39,190 nt of DNA from contig JAJYDT010000018.1 of the NCBI GenBank assembly GCA_021777335.1, positions 1-39,190 on the forward strand, given 5' to 3'. Within the stretch, counting starts at the first letter, position 1. The number at the start of each line of letters is the position of its first letter. Positions 15,195 to 22,829 of the stretch are shown here, piece by piece. The stretch comes from Pseudomonadota bacterium (GTDB lineage: Bacteria; Pseudomonadota; Gammaproteobacteria; Acidiferrobacterales; Acidiferrobacteraceae). A program made the translations under genes and the position numbers. The notes beneath the pieces were generated by a model, which had not been told where the DNA came from, did no database searches, and worked only from the letters and a program-made list of their open reading frames with translations.

Positions 15195-15521
15195 CTAGCG
15201 CTCGAACAGGATCTCTGTATTCTGCATCTCGCCATGGGCATCGATGTTGACCCCGATGGCGCCTGGTAACCGTGTCAGGATATATGCTGCCATCAGCAGG
15301 GTGGTGGCCTTGTTGCCGTTCGTCATTGACGTCAGCATCCGGTCAGCGACAATCTGACAGCGCTGAAGCGTGTCCGGGTGTTCGACATAGTCCCTGCTCA
15401 TCTGCCAGCCACGATCCATGTCACGATCGATCTTGGCAATAAACGCTGGGGCCGAGACTATCAGTTCGTCCGGTACCTCGAGCACATAGCTCGCTTCTTC
15501 CACAAAGACGTTTAGTCGCAT
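15195..15521 (-). CDS. Conserved hypothetical protein
   Basis: This soluble 108-residue protein starts at ATG 15521 with AGGA-type sites just upstream. It opens with a beta strand (Arg-Leu-Asn-Val-Phe-Val-Glu) and then a helical middle containing Asp-Arg-Asp-Met-Asp-Arg-Gly-Trp-Gln-Met-Ser and Gln-Arg-Cys-Gln-Ile-Val-Ala-Asp-Arg. I do not recognise the family. It converges with the receiver-like gene (10-bp gap) and diverges from a small gene at 15691. A real gene is likely from its start signal and sequence character, but function is unknown. Confidence 0.6.
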   Translation of the reverse strand: MRLNVFVEEASYVLEVPDELIVSAPAFIAKIDRDMDRGWQMSRDYVEHPDTLQRCQIVADRMLTSMTNGNKATTLLMAAYILTRLPGAIGVNIDAHGEMQNTEILFER

Positions 15522-15570
15522 GCCGATCCTATTCCTTTTGTAGGAAGCAAGTAGCCATACAGGCCATGTG

Positions 15571-15591
15571 GGGAACATATCCCAAAATGGG
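15571..15591. promoter_or_regulatory. Overlapping palindromes in a divergent promoter region
   Basis: GGGAACATATCCC (15571-15583) and CCCAAAATGGG (15581-15591) are inverted repeats sharing the central CCC. They lie between the divergent genes starting at 15521 (minus) and 15691 (plus), just before a TATAAA at 15592-15597. The arrangement suggests an operator serving one or both genes. Confidence 0.4.
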
Positions 15592-15690
15592 TATAAATGT
15601 TTATATCAAAAGGGGATTACTGGCAAGCTGTGATTGAAATGTGCAGCCGCTTTATTATGATGACGCGACTATGCGATAAGGGAGCGCTCT

Positions 15691-15891
15691 ATGGACAAGA
15701 TTTACTACCAGACTATCGATACGATGGAAAAGAAGCATATCGACCCAGAGTATATCAACGGCTGGGCGTGCGGATTCCTGCACAACCCAAAGCGTGAGGA
15801 ACAAAGGCTCAATGATGCCTACGATGCTGGGTACAATGATGGCTGGGACCGCAAGGTTGACGGGTTCGGTGGCTGGGTGAAGAAGAAGTAA
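15691..15891 (+). CDS. Small conserved hypothetical protein (66 aa)
   Basis: This 66-residue soluble protein starts at ATG 15691 after a good AAGGGAG ribosome-binding site. It is rich in Tyr, Asp and Lys. It has a Tyr-Ile-Asn-Gly-Trp-Ala-Cys-Gly-Phe-Leu motif and a Tyr-Asp-Ala-Gly-Tyr-Asn-Asp-Gly-Trp repeat-like segment, then a lysine tail. The Gly-Trp/Gly-Tyr spacing looks conserved and functional rather than random. I cannot name the family. It converges with the unknown gene ending at 15910. Confidence 0.6.
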   Translation: MDKIYYQTIDTMEKKHIDPEYINGWACGFLHNPKREEQRLNDAYDAGYNDGWDRKVDGFGGWVKKK

Positions 15892-15909
15892 GATGTGAAG
15901 TAACCCGGA

Positions 15910-16464
15910 TCAGGCGTCGACCAGTCGCGTGTCTTTCAGTTCAACCGACTCGAAGGTGTCGCGCAACCACCACATCACTTTCTGCGCAATGAGGCGACTC
16001 TGATTTTCTACGGCAGGTCCCCGCTGCAGGGAAGAGAGGATGAGTATGAGGTTTATTTCAGTGGGCGTGTAGTGCCGAGCGAGTACCGTGAGTGCTTCTG
16101 GCCGCCCCGGTCGGACATTTGGAAGTGTGAGTGCCATGATCTGCACGCGTTGTATTTTGATGTGTGAGAATGCCGACCATAGGTGGTTCCGCGTTTCTTT
16201 TGCAACATAGTCACTGACAAAAAGGCCTGCCTCCTCGACCGCAGCGATCACCCCGGGCTCGATCCCGGGGTGATCGGCAAAAAAGTCGAGGGCGGGGCAA
16301 TACCCGAGCCGTTCCTTGAGAACAATGTCATGAATCCGCTCCGCAGCTGCGGATCCGGCGTTTGCTGCAAAATCACCTAAACGGTCACGCACAAGGCTCA
16401 AAGACACGCGTACGCGGATGGATACCGAGGCCTTCACAATGGTGATAGGCCGGGCCGTGCTCAT
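15910..16464 (-). CDS. Hypothetical protein, coupled to dsrS
   Basis: This 184-residue protein is soluble and mostly helical, with no recognised domain. Its ATG (16464) overlaps the dsrS stop as ATGA, so translation is very likely coupled to dsrS. Visible features are a single Cys in Gly-Tyr-Cys-Pro-Ala, an Asp-His-Pro-Gly-Ile-Glu-Pro-Gly turn, and a C-terminal Met-Trp-Trp-Leu-Arg-Asp helix. It ends the Sel1-AAA-VWA-dsrS operon. The tight coupling suggests a shared role with DsrS. The function is unknown. Confidence 0.65.
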   Translation of the reverse strand: MSTARPITIVKASVSIRVRVSLSLVRDRLGDFAANAGSAAAERIHDIVLKERLGYCPALDFFADHPGIEPGVIAAVEEAGLFVSDYVAKETRNHLWSAFSHIKIQRVQIMALTLPNVRPGRPEALTVLARHYTPTEINLILILSSLQRGPAVENQSRLIAQKVMWWLRDTFESVELKDTRLVDA

Positions 16465-17603
16465 GAGGCCTGCGCAAGTGCCGTAAGCTGTTTCAGAATC
16501 ACCTCGGTGACCGGGGCGAGTTTCTTCTGAAGGAGGGTCCCGGTCGCCGTCGTGTGTGCGAGAATGTCTGTCACCACCGACTCCGTAATCGCCCCAAGCG
16601 TAAGGAGCGCTGATAGCTCCGCGGCAAGCGCGGGTGCTTCACGCAGGACCGCTCTTGCCGCCTGCGAACCATGGACAGACGACCCTTCGACGCACGCTGC
16701 CAATGCCTCACGCTCGATTACCTGGACGTCACGCCCAGCTACCCGTTGCGGTCCCACGCAACGGAAATAGGAACCGATGGTATCAAGCGCAACTGCGATT
16801 ACGTCCTGATCCATGGGGCGCCGGAGAACTCTGCTTGCGGCCTCTATGAAGGTCTGCCCGGGAGCCCTCAGCGCACGTAGGGCCAATATGGCGACAGGAT
16901 TGCCGGCATCTGCAAGAACAGCAAGCATCTGTTCGTAATTATCAAGATCCGCACGTGCCGGCAGTGGTTCAGGTAGATTCTCGGGCATTGCCTGCAGAAA
17001 TCCCACGCAATAAGCGCTTTGCTTCGCCCCCGTCTCCCAGAGACGGCGGCGTGCACCCTCCGTGATTAATCCCGGTTGTAGAATGAGGCGAACGGTTTCC
17101 ATGACCACCCGGGCGTCGGTCTCGAACGGTAGATGTTCGACGAGGTGCATAGCAAGAACAGGGCCCATGGTACCGCTACGCACCGGCTCGCGCTCAAGCA
17201 TGCGACGCGCATGTTCCGAAGTTGGCGCGATCCACCATACCCTCCGGGCGAGTTCGTCAGTGAGACCGGGCGCCCCGGCCACGGCAGTTACGGCCTCAGG
17301 CTCGCCCAACAGGAGCAGTTTGTCGAGTCCCTCGTCACGCCGTTGGCCCATGCGCGTCCAGCGTGCTAGATGCAGAGGGTAACCTCCGGGGGATCCGAGC
17401 ACGACACCGGAAATGAACTCGCGAACGTATCGGACGTATTGCGTCCGGCGGCAGTTTGGCGCGAGCGTCACCCGCGCCTCACGCACAGTGCCACCATCGA
17501 GCGAGAGCCCGCGCACCTCCATGGCTTCGGCGTCAATACGGATGGCGTAAACGTTTGTGAGCAGGACGTGCAGTCGCAGGCTGTCTTCAGTGGAGAGTTC
17601 CAT
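16461..17603 (-). CDS. dsrS: DsrS, sulfur oxidation accessory protein
   Basis: This 380-residue soluble protein has the pattern I recall for DsrS: a start like Met-Glu-Leu-Ser-x-Glu-Asp-Ser-Leu-Arg-Leu, then Leu-Gly-Ser-Pro-Gly-Gly-Tyr-Pro, Trp-Thr-Arg-Met-Gly-Gln, Leu-Leu-Leu-Leu-Gly-Glu-Pro-Glu-Ala-Val, and a Leu-Thr-Asp-Glu-Leu-Ala-Arg-Arg segment. DsrS is the last gene of the Allochromatium dsr operon and has no known enzymatic motif; its exact role is unsettled. Start ATG 17603 lies 20 bases after the VWA gene; a longer start at 17651 would overlap that gene. Here it is separated from the main dsr operon by about 11 kb and embedded in an AAA/VWA operon. The name rests on recalled similarity. 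Confidence 0.75.
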   Translation of the reverse strand: MELSTEDSLRLHVLLTNVYAIRIDAEAMEVRGLSLDGGTVREARVTLAPNCRRTQYVRYVREFISGVVLGSPGGYPLHLARWTRMGQRRDEGLDKLLLLGEPEAVTAVAGAPGLTDELARRVWWIAPTSEHARRMLEREPVRSGTMGPVLAMHLVEHLPFETDARVVMETVRLILQPGLITEGARRRLWETGAKQSAYCVGFLQAMPENLPEPLPARADLDNYEQMLAVLADAGNPVAILALRALRAPGQTFIEAASRVLRRPMDQDVIAVALDTIGSYFRCVGPQRVAGRDVQVIEREALAACVEGSSVHGSQAARAVLREAPALAAELSALLTLGAITESVVTDILAHTTATGTLLQKKLAPVTEVILKQLTALAQAS

Positions 17604-17623
17604 GTGAGTCCCGCGCAGTAACG

Positions 17624-18859
17624 TTAATTCAGTTGAATCCTCCGGCCCCACGGCACCTGGGATTTCCCCTTAACGAGCCAGAGCACAGGGAACGCTGGGG
17701 GTTGCTCCGGGAACATACCTTGGCCATCAGTGAAATAGACAAGCACATCGGGCGCGCGATCCTGACGTTCGGCCCAGACAAACGGGGGGACAAAACTCGT
17801 TCCGCCTCCATCTTTGAGGTTGGACGGCAGAATGAGTTCCTCCCAGGGTTCACAGACCCATGGCCCGTCCGTGGCAAGTACAGTGTCACAGGCGTGCAGG
17901 ACAATACGGGCACGCAACTGGCCCTTCAAAGCACTGAGCTCGGATACGAAGTCGCTCATCTCGGTAGTGCTGACAGAACCGCTTGTATCCAACACGACGA
18001 ACAGCTCTACCCCCGCGCTCCGAAGACTCGGCATAATGGCGGCACCTTCGCGTTTGGATGGCCGCATGAAGCTATAGTCATCCCGCCCGAGGCTATTGAG
18101 GTAATGCGCAAGGACAGTCCGCCACGGCAGCTGTGGTTCGTGAAGGTGGTCAATGAGGCGGGCGAGCGTCCCCTGAAATTTTCCTGCTTGGCGTGCCTGT
18201 TGCGCAGCGCCCGCCATCCGCTGTTGCCACTGGAGTCCTAGCATCTCGCGTTCCTCAGGCGAGAGTGCAGGTGGACGATCCTTGCCCCCTGTATTGGCTT
18301 CGGGCTCGTCATGAGCACCACACGGCTGAGGAGAATCTGGGCACATGCCCCGTCGTTCGTCGTCATACACGTGCTCGTCGAGGGTTTCATCCTCGCTTTC
18401 GTCGCTCACGAGTGGGTAGATTTCTTCCGCGGTCATACCCAAAAATTCCATAAGTAATAGGCTGCCTGGTGGCGGCTTGAGCCCGTCTTCCATGAGCAAT
18501 GGGTTGATAGCAAGGTCACAGGCAATGTCCCAACGGTGCTTCACACGATGCCGCCTGCGAGCAAAATGCAGAAGCGCACAGTGCAGCGCCTCGTGTGCTA
18601 AGACAAACTCGGTCTCTGCAGCGCTCAATGCCTCGATGTAGGTCACATTGTAGTAGAGCGCGCGCGCGTCGGTTGCAACGGTCTTGCACCAAGACGGGTC
18701 AGCAGCGACGAGCGGCAAGCGTAATGCAAGGGCACCAAGGAACGGTTTTTCGAGAATCAGGCGCGTACGCGCCGCGCTTAGCTTGGTTTCAATACCCGGC
18801 ATGGAATGTGGTGTGCCCATCAGGATGGGAGTCGGGTGCCTGGCTGTTTCAGCGCCCAT
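17624..18859 (-). CDS. VWA-like protein with putative metallopeptidase domain (DUF2201-type)
   Basis: This 411-residue protein has two domains. The N-terminal part carries His89-Glu-Ala-Leu-His93, a zinc-peptidase-like H-E-x-x-H motif, followed by a His/Arg-rich helix. The middle is acidic and low-complexity (about residues 150-195). The C-terminal part is a von Willebrand A-like domain with the metal-binding Asp291-x-Ser293-x-Ser295 (Val-Leu-Asp-Thr-Ser-Gly-Ser). Such proteins are usual partners of MoxR ATPases and help mature or remodel metalloenzymes. ATG 18859 overlaps the AAA gene by 11 bases. It precedes dsrS, so a role in activating Dsr components is an attractive inference. Confidence 0.85.
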   Translation of the reverse strand: MGAETARHPTPILMGTPHSMPGIETKLSAARTRLILEKPFLGALALRLPLVAADPSWCKTVATDARALYYNVTYIEALSAAETEFVLAHEALHCALLHFARRRHRVKHRWDIACDLAINPLLMEDGLKPPPGSLLLMEFLGMTAEEIYPLVSDESEDETLDEHVYDDERRGMCPDSPQPCGAHDEPEANTGGKDRPPALSPEEREMLGLQWQQRMAGAAQQARQAGKFQGTLARLIDHLHEPQLPWRTVLAHYLNSLGRDDYSFMRPSKREGAAIMPSLRSAGVELFVVLDTSGSVSTTEMSDFVSELSALKGQLRARIVLHACDTVLATDGPWVCEPWEELILPSNLKDGGGTSFVPPFVWAERQDRAPDVLVYFTDGQGMFPEQPPAFPVLWLVKGKSQVPWGRRIQLN

Positions 18860-19904
18860 CGGAGCCGAATACCATGACGTCCGCAACGGATTTAGCCCAT
18901 ACTGAGAATTGTGGCAGTTCGAACAGGCGGGCCCCCACAGCGCGGTGCATGTCGGACACGAGCATAACCCCCATCTCGCGTTGTGGGAATCGCCCAGCAT
19001 AGTCGAGGATACGCCCGTGGGTCTCCGCAGCATCGCCATGTCCGTTCACACGCAAGGCGCGATTGACAAGCGCGCACGCAACCGCATACTGCAGGTCGAT
19101 CTCTTGTGGGACAGGAACCTCATCGCCACGGAGGATGGCGTCGATGTCAGGAAGGTTGTCAAGGTTGTCAATAAATGCTTTCAGCTCGACGCCTGCTGCC
19201 GGCCCGACGCATGCCTGCAGTGCCGCCAGCAGCAACCCGTCATGGTCTTCAAACTTCTGCAACGCACGGTGCGCGAATTCCCAGGAACGTGGCGTCGGAA
19301 ACGCAACCGGATTATGGGCAGGATCGAAGTCGAACAGAAGCTCCGGCCGGAATCTGAGAAACGCAATGACTCGTTCATCCAGGCGGTGGGCATGGGCCCA
19401 AGCGACCCAGTCGTCGAGATGGACATCAAGTGTGAGGTGCGCAAATCGATTGGCGAGGGGTGCCGGCATACTGTAGGTGACCCCACGGTCCCCTTGCCGG
19501 TTGCCTGCCGCGAAGATGGCCCACCCAGGTGGCACGCGGTACTCGCCAAGCCTGCGGTCCAGGATCAGCTGGTAGGCGGCAGCGGAGACAGTCGGTGCTG
19601 CGGAGGTGATTTCATCAAGAAACAAGATCCCGGTTGCCCCGTGGCGCGCGGAATCCGGTAAGAGTGCCGGCACCGCCCATTCGACCAGCGCGCCGTCGCG
19701 AAACGGGATGCCGCGCAAATCGCTCGGTTCCATCTGCGATAAACGTACATCTACGACAGCTGCACCATGTCGCGCTGCGAGCTGCACGACGATCTGGGAT
19801 TTCCCAACGCCCGGTGGTCCCCACACCATAATCGGTGTGTGGATCCCACTGCTGGCACCCAGGAATTCGCGCTCGAGGATAGTGGAAAGTTCCGCAGGGC
19901 GCAC
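18849..19904 (-). CDS. MoxR-family AAA+ ATPase
   Basis: This 351-residue ATPase has Walker A Gly-Pro-Pro-Gly-Val-Gly-Lys-Ser at 29-36, Walker B Ile-Leu-Phe-Leu-Asp-Glu at 93-98, and sensor 1 Ala-Ala-Gly-Asn-Arg near 133. This is the MoxR/CbbQ/GvpN arrangement. The start is GTG 19904, because an in-frame stop lies just upstream. It overlaps its VWA partner gene, the classic pairing for MoxR chaperone modules that activate enzymes (methanol dehydrogenase, Rubisco, others). It lies upstream of dsrS, so the likely client is part of the sulfur oxidation machinery, though this is inference. Confidence 0.88.
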   Translation of the reverse strand: MRPAELSTILEREFLGASSGIHTPIMVWGPPGVGKSQIVVQLAARHGAAVVDVRLSQMEPSDLRGIPFRDGALVEWAVPALLPDSARHGATGILFLDEITSAAPTVSAAAYQLILDRRLGEYRVPPGWAIFAAGNRQGDRGVTYSMPAPLANRFAHLTLDVHLDDWVAWAHAHRLDERVIAFLRFRPELLFDFDPAHNPVAFPTPRSWEFAHRALQKFEDHDGLLLAALQACVGPAAGVELKAFIDNLDNLPDIDAILRGDEVPVPQEIDLQYAVACALVNRALRVNGHGDAAETHGRILDYAGRFPQREMGVMLVSDMHRAVGARLFELPQFSVWAKSVADVMVFGSDGR

Positions 19905-19976
19905 AGGATACTACCGGAGATGGGCCCGCAGCGGGACCACCGCGCCCCATATTTCCCAGAGGATCTGTGGCACCGA

Positions 19977-20405
19977 CTACGCTCCGTTGTCGGTCTCGGC
20001 GCGCAGCCTTTGGGCTTCAGCCTCATTGCGCTCAACGCCGAGGCCCTGGGCATACATCATGGCGAGCGTCGTACGGGAACCCTCGAGCCCCTGTGCTGCG
20101 GCGCGGCGGAACCACTTGGCGGCCTCGGCCGGGTCATGCCGGGTGCATTCGCCCTGAAGATACATGAAGCCAAGACCGTGTTGCGCGAGCGCAAAATTCT
20201 GTTCTGCCGCAGCCTGCATCCATGCGACCGCCTTGGCGCAATTGGTGACCATGCCGAGTCCGATCTGCGCCATAATTGCCATCCGGAACTGGGCCTCTGG
20301 ATTACCGCGATCGGCAAGTGGCGACAGAAGCTGCATTGCCCGCACAAAGTTCTTGGATTCAAAGGCGGCGATGCCGCTCGCAAGATCCATATCAACATCG
20401 GTCAT
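19977..20405 (-). CDS. Sel1-like tetratricopeptide repeat protein
   Basis: This 142-residue protein contains about three Sel1-type helical repeats, with the pattern Ala-x-x-x-Leu-Gly-x-x-Tyr/Met-x-x-Gly and Ala-Ala-x-Trp-Phe/Met-x-x-Ala-Ala-x-Gln. It has no signal peptide and is likely cytosolic. Sel1 repeats form protein-binding solenoids, so it may act as an adaptor for the AAA/VWA module that follows 72 bases downstream. It appears to be the first gene of that operon and diverges from an unknown gene on the plus strand. Confidence 0.8.
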   Translation of the reverse strand: MTDVDMDLASGIAAFESKNFVRAMQLLSPLADRGNPEAQFRMAIMAQIGLGMVTNCAKAVAWMQAAAEQNFALAQHGLGFMYLQGECTRHDPAEAAKWFRRAAAQGLEGSRTTLAMMYAQGLGVERNEAEAQRLRAETDNGA

Positions 20406-20608
20406 GGATGTCCTCTCGTGATATTAGCCCAAGCGCCCAAGTCACTTAACGGAGGCCAATGCTGCAGAATGTACGTGGTTTTTGCAGGCATGACAATCAT
20501 AGCCCCGGAGTCCGATCTATCTCTTTTGGGAGGGGTCAGCCGGAATGCGTGTTCGGACCGGCTTTACTTCTTCCCCTAGCCAGCGCGACACTTTGGATGT
20601 CTTCCTTT

Positions 20609-20628
20609 TTTGGTAACCTTTGGTAACC
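20609..20628. promoter_or_regulatory. Tandem perfect repeat TTTGGTAACC x2
   Basis: TTTGGTAACC occurs twice in direct tandem (20609-20618, 20619-20628), and each copy contains the palindrome GGTAACC/GGTTACC core. It ends 6 bases before the ATG of the plus-strand gene at 20635 and lies in the divergent region facing the Sel1-AAA operon. The 10-bp phasing suggests cooperative binding of a regulator; it leaves no room for a normal Shine-Dalgarno. Confidence 0.5.
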
Positions 20629-20634
20629 ATAGAT

Positions 20635-21222
20635 ATGACCATTATCAGCAAAACCCGGTTGGCCGTCGTATTGAAGACACGCTGGACGAAAAAAGGCCCC
20701 CGGACACTCGGGGATCTTGCTGGGGTGGTCGGGTTCAATATCTGGCGAATTGCCCAGGAAACCTATAAGCACATGGAGGTTGACGCGTTCCGGTTCACGT
20801 CGGATATGCAAGTTACCACGGTCATGACCGAGCTCATCGCGTTCCTTGTGCAAAGCGCGGACCGAATGGTGCACCAGAAACTTGGCGAAGCAGACCGAAG
20901 CACGTTCATCAACGCCATTGCCCTGCATCTTGCGAAGACGATGGAAAACAACCAGGTGGACCTGTTTGGCCCGGGGGAGTACCGAAAACCGTTCATCGAC
21001 ACACTGAACGCGCGTGCGTCGGACTATGCCGAGTACCACTATGGCGATGACGGCCCAAGCTATGCGTATCTCCGCTATTTTGGTGACCGCGTCGCCGAGG
21101 CTATGGCCGAGATGGGCAACCAGTGGGTTGTTGAGCACATCATGGAGCTTGAAGCACCTGACATGCTAAAATTCCTGAAGAAGCTCGTAAATGACGTAGT
21201 ACTGATTGGGCTGCCTCAATGA
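20635..21222 (+). CDS. Conserved hypothetical protein
   Basis: This soluble 195-residue protein is largely helical. It contains Lys-Lys-Gly-Pro-Arg-Thr-Leu near the start, a methionine/aspartate-rich helix, a Leu-Phe-Gly-Pro-Gly-Glu-Tyr-Arg-Lys-Pro-Phe segment, and a Tyr-Tyr-Leu-Arg-Tyr-Phe-Gly-Asp-Arg-like helix. I do not recognise the family. ATG 20635 is preferred over an in-frame TTG at 20620. It converges with the 347-residue gene, and the two ends overlap by 7 bases. It lies between dsrS-associated and siroheme genes, so an association with sulfur metabolism is likely but unproven. Confidence 0.65.
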   Translation: MTIISKTRLAVVLKTRWTKKGPRTLGDLAGVVGFNIWRIAQETYKHMEVDAFRFTSDMQVTTVMTELIAFLVQSADRMVHQKLGEADRSTFINAIALHLAKTMENNQVDLFGPGEYRKPFIDTLNARASDYAEYHYGDDGPSYAYLRYFGDRVAEAMAEMGNQWVVEHIMELEAPDMLKFLKKLVNDVVLIGLPQ

Positions 21223-22259
21223 GGCCGTGCGGGTTCTGGCAGCAAGGCCTCAATTTCAGCACGCGCCGTCACGGGGTTTTTTTTATAGGCCGCGAGCAAC
21301 CGGTGCGCGACATCGAACCAGTGAGTTGCGCCATGTGCCACAGCGCGACGTAACGGAGCAAGGTTGGCGTTTTGCACCCAGTCCTTGTACGCGTCCTGAA
21401 GATCTGTAAATAGGGCGCGCCGCAATCCATCAAGATTGGCAAAATAGAAGTGCAGCAGCCCATGATCGTTGCGTTCAAGCAGGCCGGGCAGCGTAGATCG
21501 GCAGTCTGCAAGGTGGTCACGGACAGATCGGACAACCAGTTCTGCGCGTGACCGCGCAAGCTCCAAGACCATGACGCGCCAGGATTCTCCCAACGACCGA
21601 TCAATCAGTCCTTCGCCGAGCTCATGTAGAATCATGAGATCGAGTGCCCCGCTTGTCATCTGTTCGAGCGCCGCCTCGTCGTTTCTGAAACCATATGAAG
21701 TCAGGGCGCGCTGCATTGCATTGTCCTGTTTGTGCCAGCGCCATTCATCAATCTTTTCCCAGACAAATCGCCGGGCCGACTCTTGACGGGCAAAGATCGT
21801 GCGGCCACTGAGCATCGCAGGGGGCGCTGCAAGTTCACGGGCGTATTCGCACGAGGAGCACAGGATCGTAAACCCATCGCGCTCCTCACAACTCAACAGA
21901 TTCCCTAGGAAAAACAAAGGTTTATTGAAACGTCCGTAACCTGCGCTGTAGACGTATCCGCGGGGTACGAGCTCCCTATTGATCGCTTCACTATCAAATG
22001 GATCGGCAAATCCCGAATCGACGGGTACCGGGGTCATTGGCAATGACTCAAGGTCTGCCCACATTTGTTCGCGCGCCGTTAGCCATACCCCAAGGTCGTC
22101 CTGAGGCACCGTCGCGAAATAAGACAGATCGTGTTCCCACCGATAATACTCGCGCATTTTGAGGAGATAAGTGCATAGGGTGTAGTCGCCAGCATGTTGC
22201 GCATCGGAGATGTCGCAATTTGTCTGGACCGCTCCTAAGATCTCAGGAAGAGTGGGCAT
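21216..22259 (-). CDS. Hypothetical protein, likely Sfum_1244 family
   Basis: This soluble 347-residue protein has a well-defined N-terminus with Cys-Asp-Ile-Ser-Asp-Ala-Gln-His-Ala-Gly-Asp-Tyr-Thr-Leu-Cys-Thr-Tyr and Met-Arg-Glu-Tyr-Tyr-Arg-Trp-Glu. It also has a central Cys-Ser-Ser-Cys pair and a His-Glu-x-Gly-Glu motif (Ile-Leu-His-Glu-Leu-Gly-Glu) that could bind metal. The pattern fits what I remember of the Sfum_1244 family, found in sulfur-metabolising bacteria and of unknown function. It lies about 80 bases downstream of the S24-like gene on the same strand, so the two may be co-transcribed. A palindrome GTACCGGTAC lies just upstream at 22273-22282. Confidence 0.6.
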   Translation of the reverse strand: MPTLPEILGAVQTNCDISDAQHAGDYTLCTYLLKMREYYRWEHDLSYFATVPQDDLGVWLTAREQMWADLESLPMTPVPVDSGFADPFDSEAINRELVPRGYVYSAGYGRFNKPLFFLGNLLSCEERDGFTILCSSCEYARELAAPPAMLSGRTIFARQESARRFVWEKIDEWRWHKQDNAMQRALTSYGFRNDEAALEQMTSGALDLMILHELGEGLIDRSLGESWRVMVLELARSRAELVVRSVRDHLADCRSTLPGLLERNDHGLLHFYFANLDGLRRALFTDLQDAYKDWVQNANLAPLRRAVAHGATHWFDVAHRLLAAYKKNPVTARAEIEALLPEPARPH

Positions 22260-22339
22260 AGGTATCTCTTGGGTACCGGTACTCGTTTCCGGACAGATGT
22301 CGTTGCGCCGGGTTGATGTTTTGAGAACATGCGTCGTTT

Positions 22340-22651
22340 CTAGAGGTAATGCTTGCGGTGTACCCGCCGCGTGCCCGCTCTTTGGACTACGATCCCTCGA
22401 AGCGTATGGTCAGGACCCCATTCAACCGTAGGGTAGTGGTCGTTGAGCGGCTTGAGCAGGCGCTTGTCCCCGTCATGGACAAGCTGTCTCAGGATCACCT
22501 TGCCGTCTGTTTCGGCAACGACATAGGCTTGATCTGGAGCTGTTCGCGCCGGTTCAATAACGACAACGCATCCATCCCAGAACTCAGGTGCCATGCTGTC
22601 TCCCAGCACCTGAAGTGCAAACGGCTCAAGATCGCCACAACCTTCCGACAT
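22340..22651 (-). CDS. Stand-alone S24/LexA-like peptidase domain, probably inactive
   Basis: This 103-residue protein corresponds to the C-terminal half of LexA/UmuD/phage repressors, with no helix-turn-helix. The nucleophile motif is present (Gly-Asp-Ser19-Met) and is followed by the usual Asp-Gly and hydrophobic strands. The catalytic lysine position in Val-Ile-Leu-x-Gln-Leu is Arg55. Self-cleavage is therefore doubtful and the domain may act as a dimerisation or sensing module. Start ATG 22651 follows AAGGAG. It diverges from cysG across a 178-bp region and probably shares a transcript with the Sfum_1244-like gene. A link with the SOS response is not supported. Confidence 0.75.
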   Translation of the reverse strand: MSEGCGDLEPFALQVLGDSMAPEFWDGCVVVIEPARTAPDQAYVVAETDGKVILRQLVHDGDKRLLKPLNDHYPTVEWGPDHTLRGIVVQRAGTRRVHRKHYL

Positions 22652-22748
22652 AAGCGCTCCTTGGGTCTAGGGTCACTGATGGTCTCTGAAATATTTGTTT
22701 GGGTTCCGTCCCGATGTGGTTTCCGGTTGGTTCTCGTGCGTACTTCTC

Positions 22749-22782
22749 GTATGATCATACATGCTCCGGGCGATACCGCCCG
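22749..22782. promoter_or_regulatory. Palindrome and hairpin between S24-like gene and cysG
   Basis: GTATGATCATAC at 22749-22760 is a perfect 12-bp palindrome, followed at 22767-22782 by CGGGCG-ATAC-CGCCCG, a 6-bp perfect stem. Both lie in the divergent region, 50-80 bases upstream of the cysG ATG. The first is a candidate operator and the second may be a leader hairpin of cysG. Neither is a recognised LexA box. Confidence 0.4.
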
Positions 22783-22829
22783 TGACGTCCCCTAAATCGG
22801 GGCGCTACTGGGATTATATACCGCTAACT

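Noticed and set aside
18860-19039. N-terminal extension of the VWA protein
   Set aside because: It lies inside the MoxR ATPase gene; ATG 18859 gives the usual short overlap with that gene.
22749-22760. LexA (SOS) box near the S24-like gene
   Set aside because: The palindrome GTATGATCATAC does not match the CTGT-N8-ACAG pattern, and the S24 protein has no DNA-binding domain.
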